The notes: generated by a model not told the origin, from the sequence alone. A DNA stretch of 64,000 bases from Apostichopus japonicus (GCF_037975245.1 NC_092568.1:38762131-38826130), one strand, 5' to 3'; positions 26,307 to 39,160 are shown, counted from the first letter of the stretch. Translations and numbers: made by a program.

Positions 26307-28355
26307 TGGTCACGCCACTTTATCAAATACCCTGCACTGATCGGAAAGACATGCATTGCGAAATATACAAGTCTATAAATTATCGAACGCGGAAAGGGTC
26401 ACAGTTAGGCGCTGTCCGTACATATTTCATATGTAATATCAAACAACATCTATAAGTTCCGCAGGGTAGTTTTCAGCTAGTACCTCGTTTGGGTTGACTT
26501 TTTGTTCGGCAGCGGAGGGAACAGAGATGCATCGATTTCTACTCGTCCCTCTGGACGTAGTGGTTGGCAGTTACTTTACCAGTCAGAATACAGCGTTCAC
26601 AATTTCTCTTGAAACATTGTTTGACGGACGAGCGTCGACACTCGTTATTAGAAAGCCCACGCTAGAAGCCGGAGGAGGGTGGGGGAGGGAGGAGGGTGCA
26701 ATCAAGTGATCTATTTAAATATGGATGTATCCCGTAAAACTCCAAAATTTTGCATTTGCCATGTCGACGAATTGTGTTAAAAAATGACATTTCGAGATAA
26801 CGAGGACTAATTTTCCAGATAACACGTCGAAATAAAGTATGGAAATTTTGACGTAAAACGTCGGAGTGTCCATTTGAATTGGCCAAGGGAGGCGCGAACC
26901 TATAGGCAAATTATCAGAGCCGTAGATTCGGCATTGGAAACCATCTAAGCGTAGCGCCACCATGATTGGCGCGAAGCGTACAAGAAAATTATGGCCGAAA
27001 ATGCCTCCCAGATCGCTGGAAATGGCACTTCCCATGCCTTGCAAGTTGCATCTAAGCATTTTCTATTTTGAAATTACTAGCGATATCATAAAAACGTACA
27101 CAAAATGTGCTCAAGGCGGGGGGGGTCGTCCCCTTCCCCCCCCCCCTTTGGCTACGCGCCTGTATTTATTAGAGCAGGAATTATATAATTCGACGGTCGT
27201 TAACATGAGTTTTCAGTACAGTGCGACTACTGTAGATGTCTTCTCGGCATATGCGCTGTCTCGTCAGGTTTATAAGCAACTATAGCCTACTACCTGTCCG
27301 CGGTCGAAGGGTCGTTCATGAGTGGTCATCATGGAGATTCGAGACCATTCAGACCAATGATATACTTTTCGCACATGCAATTTTTTTTCGACATCCAAAA
27401 GCCGAGTGGGAGGGCGACTGGGGGCGACAAGCTTTCATGGGGGTGGGGGTGAGGGCCGTCGCCCCCACGCCTCCCGTGGCTACGCCACTGCCTGGACCAC
27501 AACTGACGCTTTCAATTGCATTCCAGCGAAATTGAATGTTAAAGTGAAAGTGAAAGAAAATCTGAAATTACTTTCAAATTGTGCTATACAAGTTATTATC
27601 AGGGAACATTAAATAATTGCAATATGGAAATATCTCAGCTGAAGTCCCAAGGACTCCCACCAGGGCTCGGAATATAAATAAGAAGTTTAATTCCTCTTTC
27701 TGTCATGTATTTTCGCGCTTTTAACTTGCTACGAGAGACCAAGAAGTCTTAGAAACGTTGCAGCTTCAGGGGCTTCACCTCCTGGACACCGCTAGATTCG
27801 GAGATATTATTTTTTTAGAGTAAAATAAGAGCATTAATTCCCTTTTCTGACATGTATTGATGTGCTTCAACATTTCTAGCAGACGCCAAAAAAGTGCATC
27901 AGCTTCGGTCGGTTCGGTCCCAGCCAATAACAGTGAACAAAATCGGAAATATTTTCTAAGCGTTTAAGTATACAGCTGCGCGCGCGCAATTATGGAACAA
28001 AATTGTCACTTATGTTTCTCGGCCATTCCCCCCCCCCCCTGTCCCCTCCTGGCAGATAAAATATTACCACCAAATAAATTGTGTACATTACGTAAATGTA
28101 TTTAATGTTTACACATTACAACCTAAACAGCCGAAATTTCATCAACATTGTTTTTAAAGTTGCAAAATGTAGCACCATTTTGCATCAAAGCAACCTCCAT
28201 CTTACCGGAATTTCTTAAGGCGGAAGGGACACAAATCGTTTATTGTAAATAATGGTTATATCTTTGACAGTTATCTGGTGATTAAAAACCAAAGTTTGCT
28301 TGTCTCCCAATCCACCCTTTCCCCACTCTGGATTTGTTTTGCGGACGCCTGTGCT

Positions 28356-28766
28356 CAGGGACGTAGCTAAGGCCTGATGATTGGGGGAGGGGGGGGGGTG
28401 TAGTTGCTGAAGGGTTTTGAAGCCAGAAAATTCCGACTGCTACCTTGTACCCCCCCCCCCCCCAACTCCCGCGCTACTCATCAACGATACGGTCAGTGTC
28501 AGTCAGACACCCCGTCTTTCGTGACTGCACTTTTGTTCCGAACTTTTTTCGATACATTTGTACCCACTGGCACTCACTTCACAAACTTATAATCCCCCCT
28601 CCCCCCCCCCCAACCAAATATTTTTGTGAAAATTCGGGCAATATGCTGATAACTTTTCGGGCACCTACTGAAAATCCGACTGTCGCACTCCAATTTTCCA
28701 ACTATCGTCAATTTTACCAAGTTGGGGGTAGACACCCCACCCCCCCCTCCTCTAGCGACGTCCCTG
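28356..28766. mobile_element. hAT-type MITE (copy 1), perfect TSD
   Basis: 411 bp. Ends are CAGGGACGTAGCTA and the inverse of CAGGGACGTCGCTA. The 8-bp TSD CCTGTGCT occurs at 28348-28355 and 28767-28774. It has three poly-C tracts and no intact protein. An inverted, interrupted relative lies at 54219-55120. Confidence 0.88.
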
Positions 28767-30524
28767 CCTGTGCTATCAGTGATCTTGACCAGTACGGACA
28801 AACGGAGGTTTCGAGTAGAAATGAAACTTGGTTTATCGCGCATGGCCAGCACATATACTGTATATTATTCGACGAAAGTAGACACAATTTTAGAACCGTT
28901 GACGCAAAAATATAGGATCTGAGAAGTGATTAGTATAGACCTAATTATATTTGTCGAGTCGCATGATAATCCGTCGTGTTCTCAGATAGTACTATACTTC
29001 CTCCCAGACAAACCGGCTGCCACGATTCTAGTCGACAACCTGGATGGCTATTCGCCCCGACACCGCAAGATGTTTGCGACAACTTGTGGTCTTGAACTAG
29101 AGTTTACATATTTTAGGCTATAGCACCGATATAAGAACAGAGAGGAAAGTAGTTTATTCGTAACTTCTTTGTTTGTTTTTTTATTTGAAAATATGTTAAT
29201 GATAGGTTATACCCCTGAATATAATTGTGAAAGAAAGGTTCGATTCGAAGGGCATGGGATTGTTTATAACAACCAACAACCAACGACAGAGAACAAGTTA
29301 GTTTTATCATTTACTTTACTCGTCTGAGTACAAAATGAAAACGCAAAGAACTAAAGAGAAACATATAGAGTGACAACTAATACCAAGGAATTTATGTAAA
29401 AAAAAAAAAAACTTTTCGAGCTTGGTCAATAATTAATATACTACCATTTATTGATCAGACTATATAGGACACTTTGGTGGGATTTATGATAAGTGAAGTG
29501 CATAATGCGAAAATAAATACTTCGACTATCGTCATCCAGACACTTTTCTGAGTAATTTTAAGTTTAGATAAGAGCAAAGATATGTATGGCTAGAACAGGT
29601 ATCAGACAAGTGCGCCAGCCAGAAGCCATAGTACCTTGCATACCTTGTAAGCAGGGATCAACTTGGGAAATTTCGGTTTCTTATATATAAGTATATGAAC
29701 AACGGAGAACTCTCTGTTAGTAAGGGTGAGTATTATATTAAATAAAGGCCATAAATGGCGGTCTAGCCGTACATATCGTTGTTCTTTCCCATTGTTAAAT
29801 CCCAGTCAGTTTTGCATTGTTCGTTTACGCATATAACTTAAGTTTATGTAAAATGCGTATAATATGGTGCACATCCTCCTAAACATCCGCATCGACATTC
29901 GTTTTCAACGCAAGAATTGATCAATTAATGATGAAGCAGGATGTATGAACCCTTTCATTGAGTTAATACTATGCAAACCTATACATATAGTCCCAATTAG
30001 AATATATCTCGGTATTTAGAAATTAGGTCTTGCCCTGTATACGTACAGCGTGGTAATCGTATGACTTCCTACGAAGGGCTATGACTATACACTACCATCA
30101 TAAAAAGTTCGAATCTCAGGCAAATATCAAACGAAAACCACTCCCTCCCCCCCCCCCGCCCCTCCCCCATATTTTAACAGCCTCAATTGTGCTCCTTTTC
30201 ATAAAATAGTGCGCTGGTATAGGTATGAAAAGTGCCGTTGTCATAACAAGAGTGTCATTTTGTTGTACGAAAGATGCAAAACTGTAATTAAAAAGTGCCA
30301 TGCTATAGTTCATAGATGGAGAAAAACATGTCATTTACAAGAGCCCTCTTGGGGAAAACATTAAATTCTGTAATCTTGTGAATGCAGAATGCAGTGAGGG
30401 TTTGTAGAAAAGTATCAAATCAGTCCATGTTCCACTGTATAACCCAGGTTTTTTTCCACTCCTTGCACTCTCCCTCGACAGGTTGAACCTTTTTCTGTCA
30501 CGCCTGAGTAACATGACTCACGGT

Positions 30525-30655
30525 CAGTGGCGTCGCCAGACATTCCAATCTTGGAGGGCACAGGGGGGCAACTCGCATTTGGGGGTGGGGGCACCTGGGG
30601 AACACGGTTTTTTATTGGGAGGGCACGTGCCCCCTCCCTTTTGGCGACGCCACTG
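30525..30655. mobile_element. 131-bp MITE downstream of gene A1
   Basis: Ends CAGTGGCGTCGCCA and the inverse of CAGTGGCGTCGCCA, an inverted repeat of about 14 bp. Flanked by CTCACGGT (30517-30524) and CTCACGAT (30656-30663), 7 of 8 matching. On the minus strand it carries AATAAA (30611-30616), about 140 nt after the A1 stop codon, so it may supply that gene's polyadenylation signal. Confidence 0.85.
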
Positions 30656-30753
30656 CTCACGATGGTCACTTTTGAGGCCTGTTGCAATTGAGCCGATCAA
30701 AGCGACTTTCAACAACAACGAAAAAACCCTGAACCACATATTACTCGCCCGTA

Positions 30754-31668
30754 TCAGAACTTTTGCTTAAAAATTTGCAACATCAGATCGCTGAAAAACT
30801 TCGAGTGCATCGGCTTCTCTTCGATGCACTGCATGTCGGTTTGTACTAACCGAATCATGGCATAAAATTCCTTACAGCTTACTTTCATCTCCACTGCTTT
30901 CTTCTTCATCATGTTGTAATGCAACAGTTTGGCCCTTTCTCCTTTGCTGTGAAATGCAGTGAGCTCTTCTTTCATTATATTAAAAAAACCTGCAACAGCA
31001 TTAAGACCATCTAGGAAAGCGGAAAGTGCTGGAATCAGGGAGTCGCTTACGACGACTGCTGATGTCTTGTTGATCTCGACTTGTTTGGCCTCCTCCGCCG
31101 CTTTAGCCATATCGCTGTTTGCACTACTGCTGAGAAGAGGCGAGGCAATTAAATTCACACCAGGAACAAACGCAAGGCCAAAAGCCCATCCTCTTGAGTT
31201 GGCAGCTTCTTTTTCTAACGCTTGTTTCCTTTTTATCAACTCGTTATTGAGAACCTCAAGTTCAGAGATCAACACCTTCGCCTCATCCTGCCTCTTCTTT
31301 AGAGGAACCATCATATCCTCGTGCATGCGTATGACCTCGGTGCAACATTGCTGGTATCCGTTTACTTGTTGCAGGATACATGGAAGCTTGCATTTCCAGG
31401 CGGTTAGTTCATGTTTTTTGTAGTCGTCGAAGTACTCTTCGATGGCTCTTATCATTTGACTAGAAAGAGGCAAAACCTTCTTCATATAGACGACGGCATC
31501 TCTCCTCGTCTGGTCACGAATGTTGTTGATTTCAAAGGCCTTGTGTGATGAAAACTCCACTGCATTCTCCTCATACAGAGATCTAAGACCCCGTGAGAAT
31601 ATTAGCATGTTCCTTGGCAATTCTTTCAACTCAACTGAGAAACTATCTACCCTTCCTTGAACCGACAT
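30754..31668 (-). CDS. Gene A1: helical protein with hydrophobic core, family unrecognised
   Basis: A 304-residue open frame. The ATG directly follows a good acceptor (CATTTACAG), so an upstream exon probably exists. Residues 1-115 look helical and charged. Residues 118-157 have coiled-coil character (VLISELEVLNNELIKRKQAL). Two hydrophobic stretches follow at about 161-180 (WAFGLAFVPGVNLIASPLL) and 203-230 (LIPALSAFLDGLNAVAGFF), then a Lys/Glu-rich helix to 275. No signal peptide. A long-helix, hydrophobic-hairpin, long-helix plan occurs in apolipoprotein-L-like and ClyA/HBL-type membrane-inserting proteins, but I recognise no diagnostic motif and do not assign a function. Near-identical to A2 (about eight substitutions), paralogous to B1/B2. 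Confidence 0.8.
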   Translation of the reverse strand: MSVQGRVDSFSVELKELPRNMLIFSRGLRSLYEENAVEFSSHKAFEINNIRDQTRRDAVVYMKKVLPLSSQMIRAIEEYFDDYKKHELTAWKCKLPCILQQVNGYQQCCTEVIRMHEDMMVPLKKRQDEAKVLISELEVLNNELIKRKQALEKEAANSRGWAFGLAFVPGVNLIASPLLSSSANSDMAKAAEEAKQVEINKTSAVVVSDSLIPALSAFLDGLNAVAGFFNIMKEELTAFHSKGERAKLLHYNMMKKKAVEMKVSCKEFYAMIRLVQTDMQCIEEKPMHSKFFSDLMLQIFKQKF

Positions 31669-32832
31669 CTGTAAATGAAAACCAAATTGAAAACTTTAGT
31701 CGACTTTTCACGGACAATGCGAACTGCTTATATAATTCCAAGGTTAAGCTGAAAGGCACGGTATCTTTTGACAATGAGGACAACAATATAACGTTTTCTG
31801 GAAGGACGGACATGGTAAAGATGCTGCCACTAACAAGAATGAAAACATATATTTGGATTTGTTATTTCAAATTAAATTATTTTGCATTGTACAAACATCA
31901 ACAAAAATAATTTTTTCCTCATGATAACCTATGTAGCATATATATTCAATTCGAACTCATACAAAGATCTACTTATTGTACAACAACACATTTTTAATGA
32001 TTGTTCAAAAACAAACATTGCTCTGCTTTAAAACATAATAACAAACAAACTTAAATTGCAAATCCTGTTGGTAAACCATATACATTGTAGTCAAATTTCT
32101 CGGTTGTGTTAATCATTATACAGTACGGTATATGTTAACAATACATATCTACTATATAAGTACATATTATAGTATGTGTGTATAGGTAAATGCAAGAATG
32201 TATATTTTATATTGACCCAAATGTAGATGTTGTGTTGTTTGTTGTTTGACGACAATCGTTAAGTAACGTATACGGCGCATGGATCTTGACAAAAGGTGTC
32301 AATCACCGAATCAAAGTTCATTCGTTCAGATCAATCTCGTTCTATACGCTTAGTTTGACTAATGAGAAAAAACATTTCCTTTGTCTTTGCTGACCTGAGG
32401 TAAGTTTTTTGTTCTGTTTTAGACAACTAGATGATTTCTCGTTTGTCGCTCGAAATAAGGCAATGGTAGCCAGCATTTAGCACAAAATGTTCAAGTTTTG
32501 AAGGGACGTTATTATGAATGTTTCATTATTAAATCCCATCTTACATTTTAAAAGCACTGGGCAGTAATCGAAAATGACAACACAAGTTTCTGCCGCTCGA
32601 AAAACTTCCAAGTTTAAAGATCCTGTTTTGTTCATTTGTGCTTTTGTTACTTTGTATTGCACGTGAATGGTGGGCGATACAAGCACTTTGCTTTCACCTT
32701 TACGGTAGATATAAAAAAGACATCTTTCCTGGTTGTGTTTGAATTGGGTGTACGTGCGAATTGGGTGTACGTGCGAAGGTATGAATAAGTTATTCATTCG
32801 CCGGAAACCTAGAACAAGTGGATTCGGTTGTC

Positions 32833-32860
32833 GGGCGACGCGGGCGACGCGGGCGACGCG
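32833..32860. repeat. 9-bp tandem repeat GGGCGACGC x 3
   Basis: Three perfect units. The equivalent site in duplication copy 2 (about 41467) has one unit, so this array changed length after the duplication. Confidence 0.85.
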
Positions 32861-32882
32861 ATTTTGTATCGTCCCGGATAAT

Positions 32883-32884
<2 letters not shown>

Positions 32885-32935
<51 letters not shown>
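32885..32935. repeat. (TA)n microsatellite, copy 1
   Basis: About 25 uninterrupted TA dinucleotides between genes A1 and B1. The long Tyr/Ile frames crossing it are artefacts. Confidence 0.95.
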
Positions 32936-32938
<3 letters not shown>

Positions 32939-33798
32939 CGTATATACATACATCAATATTACTCAGTATATATGGTTTAATTTCATAACAAACAACAACA
33001 AAGAAAGAGGAGACCGAGCAAATTAGTGTTATCAATTATTTTGTTCGTTATACATGGAAGCATATCAATTGTGCTGTAGGCCAATTTATGATTACGAAAG
33101 TGAAGAGTTTAAAGAATAAAAGGGGATGGTTACATCTGAAGTACATATATAAGAACAATAAATGAAATGGCTTAAACAAGAGGAAACCACTTTCGAGTAA
33201 CTTTTCGCGTTTGTTCAAACCTTGAAAGTATCTCTCAAAAGTAGAATATAACATCATTGATTAGACTATTACATGACTTGCAGAGATTGAAGTGAAGTCT
33301 ATTGAGATATTAAGACATTTGTTTCGATTATATCCACCCGGACACTTTTTAGAGTAATTTTAATCACAAATGAGGATCTTCCAATTTAAACTTCATAACT
33401 TGAAATGAAACGAGATTGTGAAAGTACATTGTCTTGGGATTAAACTTATAGCATCGACTGTCGCATAACACTTAAATATCGTTGATATACTATTCGAAAC
33501 TAAATTAAAACTGCTTTAAATTTGTTGAATAAAGCAAACGTATAAAAGTGTTTGCTGAAGTCAGAATTGTATGCGTTATTGACCTTTAAATAAATCTTAG
33601 AAAGCCTATACATATCGTACATATGAAATTGACCTCATGGCGAGTGAGGGAAAATTCTTGGGGATGCCGACTTTGCATTTCATTTAACAATGGCTAGTGA
33701 TAATCTGTGACGGCATGAGATCTCTACGAGTTTACGAAATTTCGATTATATTTTGCTGAAGGTTGCGAATTAGATTAGAAAACAAAATGATCCTCTGT

Positions 33799-34554
33799 TC
33801 ATTCACATTTGAGCATCTTCTTCAACGGGCCCGTAATCTGTTGGGAATATTCCTTCTTAATTCGTTCCTGTTGCTTGATTAGCCATTTATCGACGTAATT
33901 CTGGTCATCCGGCTTCTCTGGGATGCACTGTAGGTCGGTTCGTACTCCGGGAATCATGGCGTAAAATTCTTTGCAGCTTCCTTTTATCTCCACTGCTTTC
34001 TTTCTCATCATTTTGTAATGAATAAGTTTGGCGTCTTGAGTTGCCTTTTCTCTTTTGCTTTTGAAAGTAGTGAGCTCTTCTTTCATTACAGTGAAGAAAC
34101 CTGCAACAGCATTAAGACCATCTATGAATGCTGAGAGTGCTGGAATTAGGGCCTCGCCCACCACAAAGATGGCTGCCTCATTGATATCGACTTGCTTGGC
34201 CTCCGCCACTGCTTTAGCCAGATCACTATTTGCACTCATATGGAGAAGAGGCGTAGCAATTGCATTCACGCCAGGAACAAATGCAAGGATGGAAGCCCAC
34301 ATTTCTGAGTTGGCAGCTGCTCTTTCCAACTCTTGTGCTTTTCTCGACAGCTCTTGGTTTAGATCCTTAAGCTCAGAGATCAATATCTTCGCTTTATCCT
34401 GCTTCTTCTTTAGGGGAACCATCATATCTTCGTGCATCTTGACTACCTCGGTGCAGCATTGTTGGTATCCGTTCACTTCGTCCAGGATGTCAGGAAGACA
34501 TTCTTTCCATTCGTTGTGTTCAAGCCCTTCATAGTACTCAAAGAACTCTTGAAT
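33799..34554 (-). pseudogene. Gene B1: B-type paralogue truncated at its 5' end
   Basis: From about 34554 the frame reads leftward through the family-typical NGYQQCCTEVVKMHEDMM, coiled coil, VPGVNAIATPLL and IPALSAFIDGLNAVAGFF segments and stops at 33799. It aligns with B2, but the first third of the main exon, including the acceptor and start, is missing. Homology ends abruptly at 34554 and is followed by an A-run and MITE-like sequence. The longest ATG-started frame is 225 codons. The break coincides with the edge of the segmental duplication, so B1 is most simply a pseudogene. A shortened protein from an internal ATG cannot be excluded. Confidence 0.8.
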
Positions 34555-34576
34555 TAAAAAAAAAAAGATTTTTTCA

Positions 34577-34690
34577 GTGGGGTCGGCGCGGGGGGGGGGG
34601 GCTTGACCATTTCCTGGGAGGGCGTCTTGTTACTATCTAAGCGGATCGCCACCATAATTGGCGCGCAGCGTAACGGACATTTTTAGCTAA
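34577..34690. repeat. Degenerate MITE fragment
   Basis: Begins CAGTGGGGTCGGCG, followed by a G tract and a copy of the shared hairpin module (CTAAGCGGATCGCCACCATA at about 34636). No right end identified. It sits immediately beyond the B1 break. Confidence 0.55.
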
Positions 34691-34959
34691 AAAGTTTCTC
34701 AACATCCTTTATTTTGAGATCCCATGTCTTGATATGATCATCAAATAGTTTAGTGAAATAGAAAGTAAAATCAGTCTGGTAAGTAACTTTGAAATATCAT
34801 GACATATCTTTTGTGAGTTTGACACCGGCATTGACATTTTGCGACAAATCTGCAAAATGCGCGGGGAAAATAAGGAAAGATTGACTAGGCTTACAGGCAA
34901 GTAACATACTAAAAATGACCGAACTACATGTCAAACTGACATCAAAGATTGCGTCTGAA

Positions 34960-35165
34960 ATATTATTAGAGTGATAGACTGATTGGACGGAATTTCTCAG
35001 CGATAGCATTGTCTCCTTTCTTGAAAATTTGTATTTTTTAGCGGTTTTAAGAGCATCAGGGTACGTACCAGAAGTGAAAACCCGATTGAAAATGTAACAG
35101 AGTTTTGAGGCAATGACGCGAGCAATGATGTGAAAAGCCTGTATGATGTCAGCATTTTTTACCTT
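34960..35165 (-). pseudogene. LINE reverse-transcriptase fragment
   Basis: The minus strand reads LCYIFNRVFTSGTYPDALKT and, after a one-base frameshift, IFKKGDNAIAEKFRPISLS. This is the start of the reverse-transcriptase domain of non-LTR retrotransposons, normally an FN-S-GxxPxxLKxAxVxPIFKKGD...YRPISLL pattern. The rest of the element is absent. It lies in the spacer between the two segmental-duplication copies. Confidence 0.75.
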
Positions 35166-36295
35166 TTAACATCTTCTTTGGCATTCCAGTACCCGGAAAC
35201 CACCTTTCTATAAGGGTATAGTATAGCTCACTAGCGTGTTTGATCAGTTAATGCGTACTGGCTACATGATCCTGATTGGCTATTTGTATTAGTATTTATT
35301 CAGGCGCGTAGCGAGGAATTGGCCAAGGGAGGGAAGAAACCTGTAGGCGAATTATCAGAGCCGTAGATTCGGTATTGGAAACTTTCTAAGCGTAGTACCA
35401 CCATTAGTTGGAGCGAAGCGTACAAGAAAATTTTGACCGAAAATGCCTCCCAGATCGCTGGAAAAGTTGCATCTAAGCATTTTTTATTTAGAAATTACTA
35501 GCCAGATTAAAAATAGCGTTCAACAAATATGCTATTTATTATTATACGGTATTTATTAGAGCAGGAATTATATTACTCGACGGTCGTTAACATGCGTTTT
35601 TAGTACAGTGCGACTACTGTAGATATCTTCTCGGCCTATGCGCTATGTCACGTCAGGTTTATCAGCAACCATAGCCTACTGCCATTCCGCGGTCGAAGGG
35701 TCGTTCATGAGTGGTCATCATGGAGATTCGAGACCATTCAGACCAATGATATATTTTTCTCACATGTATTTTTTTTTCGACATCCAAAATCCCAGTGGGA
35801 GGGCGTCTGGGGGCGACAAGCTTTGATGGGGTAGGGGCGTCTCCCCCAATCCCCCCGTGGCTACGCCACTGCCTGAACCCCAACTGGCGCTTTCAATTGC
35901 ATTCCAGGGAAATTGAATGTTAAAGTGAAAGTGAATGGAACTCGGAAATTACTTTCAAATTGTGCTATACAAGTGATTATCAGGGAACATTAAATAATTG
36001 CAAAGTGAAAATATCTCAGCTGAAGTCCCAAGGACTCCCACCAGGCCTAGGAATATAAATGATGGAGAAGTTTAATTCCTCTTTCTGTCATGTGTTTTCT
36101 CGCTTTGAACTTGCTACGAGAGACCAAGAAGTCTTATAAACGTTGCAGCTTTCAGGGGCTTCACCTCCTGGACACCGCTAGAGTTAGGGGATAATATTTT
36201 TTAGAGTAAAGTAAGAGCAATAATTCCCTTTTCTGACATGTATTGATGTGCTTCAAAATTTCTAGCAGACGCCCAAAAAGTGCATCAGCTTCGGT

Positions 36296-36579
36296 CAGGC
36301 GCGTAGCCAGGAATTTACCAAGGGAGGGGCGAAACTGTATATTCGGCATTGCAAACTATCTAAGCGTAGCGCCAACATGTATTGGCGCGAAGCGTACAAG
36401 AAAAATTTGGCTGAAAATGCCTCCCAGATCGCTGGAAATGGCACTTCCCAGGACTTGTAAGTTGCATCTTAGCATTTTCTCCATTGAAAATACTAGCGAT
36501 ATAAAAACATTAAAAAATAAAATAAAAATATGCTCAAGGTGGGGGCGGCTGCCCCCTTCGCCCCTTGGCTACGCGCCTG
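36296..36579. mobile_element. 284-bp hAT-type MITE, present only in duplication copy 2
   Basis: Ends CAGGCGCGTAGCC and GGCTACGCGCCTG are near-perfect inverse complements. TSD GCTTCGGT (36288-36295) and GCTTTGGT (36580-36587). The equivalent point in copy 1 carries a single GCTTCGGT (27902-27909) and no element. It contains the shared hairpin module at 36359-36400. Confidence 0.92.
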
Positions 36580-37024
36580 GCTTTGGTCGGTTCGGTCCCA
36601 GCCAATAACAGTGAACACAATCGGAAATATTTCCTAAGCGTTTAAGTATACAGCTGCAATTATGGAACAAAATTGTCACTTATGTTTCTCTGCCATCCCC
36701 CCCCCCCCCGTCCCCTACTGGCAGATAAAATATTACCACCAAATAAATTGTGTACATTACGTAAATGTTTATAATGTTTACACTTTACAACCTGAACTGC
36801 CGAAACTTCATCAAAATTGTTTTAAAATTTGCAAAATGTGGCACCATTTTGCATCAAGGCAACCTCCATCTTACCGTAATTTCTTAAGAAGGAAGGGACA
36901 CAAATCGTTTATTGTAAATAATGGTTATATCTTTGACAGTTATCTGGTGATTAAAAACCAAAGTTTGCTTGTCTCCCAATCCACCCTTTCCCCACTCTGG
37001 ATTTTTTTTGCGGACGCCTGTGCT

Positions 37025-37433
37025 CAGGGACGTAGCTAAGGCATGATGATTGGGAAGGGGGGGGGGTGTAGTTGCTGAAGGGTTTTGAAGCCAGAAAATT
37101 CCGACTGCTACCTTGTACCCCCAACCCCCGCGCTACTCGTCAACGATACGGTCAGTGTCAGTCAGACACCCCATCTTTCGCGACTGCACTTTTGTTCCGA
37201 ACTTATTTCGATACATTTGTACCCACTGGCACTCACTTCACAAACTTATTATCCCCCCTCTCCCCTCCCCCCCCAACCAAATATTTTTGTGAAAATAAGG
37301 GCAATATGCTGATAACTTTTCGGGACCTACTGAAATTCCGACTGTCGCACTCCAATTTTCCAACTATCGTCAATTTTACCAAGTTTGGGGGTTAGACACC
37401 CCATCCCCCCCCCCTCCGCTAGCGACGTCCCTG
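37025..37433. mobile_element. hAT-type MITE (copy 2 of the 28356 insertion)
   Basis: 409 bp, at the equivalent position in the second duplication copy. TSD CCTGTGCT (37017-37024) and CCTGTACT (37434-37441). The shared insertion site shows the element was present before the duplication. Confidence 0.88.
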
Positions 37434-39160
37434 CCTGTACTATCAGTGGTCTTGACCAGTACGGACAAACGGAGGTTTCGAGTAGAAATAAAACTTGGTT
37501 TATCGCGCATGGCCAACACATATACTGTATATTATTCGACGAAAGTAGACACAATTTTAGAACCGTTGACGCAAAAATATAGGATCTCAGATCTGAGAAG
37601 TGATTAGTATAGACCTAATTATATTTGTCGAGACGCATGATAATCCGTCGTGTTCTCAGATAGTACTATACTTCCTCCCAGACAAACCGGCTGCCACGAT
37701 TCTAGCCGACAACCTGGATGGCTATTCGCCCCGACACCGCAAGCTGTTTGCAACAACTTGTGGTCTTGAACTAGAGTTTACATATTTTAGGCTAAAGCAC
37801 CGATATAAGAACAGAGAGGAAAGTAGTTTATTCCCAACTTCTTTGTTTTTTGTTTATTTGAAAATATGTTAAGGATAGATTATACCCCTGGATATAATTG
37901 TGAAAGAAAGGTTCGATTCGAAGGGTATGGGATTGTTTATAACAACCAACAACCAACGACAGAGAACAAGTTAGTTTTATCATTTACTTTACACGTCTGA
38001 GTACAAAATGAAAACACAAAGAACTAAAGAGAACACATAGAGTGACAACTACTACTGATATAGGACCAAGTAATTTATGTAAAAAAAAACTTTTCGAGCT
38101 TGGTCAATAATTAATCTACAACCATTTATTGATCAGACTATATAGGACACTTTCGTGTGATTTATGATAAGTGAAGTGCATAATGCGAAAGTAAATACTT
38201 CCATTATCGTCATCCAGACACTTCTCTGAGTAATTTTAAGTTAAGATATGAGCAAAGATATGTATGGCTAGAACAGGTATCAGACAAGTGCGCCAGCCAG
38301 AAGCCATAGTACCTTGCATACCTTGTAAGCAGGGATCAACTTGGGAAATTTCGGTTTCTTATATGTAAGTATATGAACAACGGAGAACTCTCTGTTAGTA
38401 AGGGTGAGTATTATATTAAATAAAGGCCATAAATGGCGTTCTAGTCGTACATATCGTTGTTCTTTTCCATTGTTAAATCCCAGTCAGTTTTGCATTGTTC
38501 GTTTACGCATATAACTTAACTTTATGTAAAATGCGTATAATATGGTGCACATCCTCCTAAACATCCACATCGACATTCGTTTTGAAACGCAAGAATTGAT
38601 CAATTAATGATGAAGCAGGATGTATAAACCCTTTCATTGCGTTAATACTATGCAATACCTATACCTATAGTTCCAATTAGAATATATCTCGGTGTTAGAA
38701 ATTAGGTCTTGCCCTGTATACGTACAGCGTGGTAATCGTATGACTTCCTATGAAGAGCTATGACTATACACTACCATTTGAAAAGTTCGAATCTCAGGCA
38801 AATATCAAACGAATATCACCCCCCCCCCCATTCCCACTTCCCCATATTTTTAACAGCCTCATTTGTGTTCCTTTTCATAAAATAGTGCGCTGTCGTCATT
38901 TTGTCGTACGAAAGGTACAAATCTGTAATTATAAAGTGCCATGCTATAGTTCATAGATGGAGAAAAACATGTCATTAATAAGAGCCCTCTTGTGGAAAAC
39001 ATTCAATGCTGAGATCTTGGTATAGAATGCAGTGAGGGTTTGTAGAAAAGTATCAAATCAGTCCATGTTCCACTGTATAACCCAGGTTTTTTCACTCCTT
39101 GGACTCTCTCTCGACAGGTTGAACCTTTTTCTGTCACGCCTGAGTAACATGACTCACGGT

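Larger units (their letters stand above)
26876..34554. repeat. Segmental duplication, copy 1
   Basis: About 7.7 kb collinear with 35316-43197 and very similar to it over most of its length. It contains, in the same order, the tail of a MITE, the MITE at 28356-28766, the MITE at 30525-30655, gene A1, a (TA)n tract and gene B1. Its left edge lies inside a MITE that here keeps only its right end (GGCTACGCGCCTG at about 27150-27162). Its right edge cuts gene B1. No genes other than A1 and B1 were recognised. Confidence 0.92.

Noticed and set aside
30100-30120. GTTCGAATCTC resembling a tRNA B box
   Set aside because: No matching A box, acceptor stem or cloverleaf in the surrounding sequence.
32477-33035. 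Frames of 81-159 codons with poly-Tyr/Ile
   Set aside because: They run through the (TA)n microsatellite.
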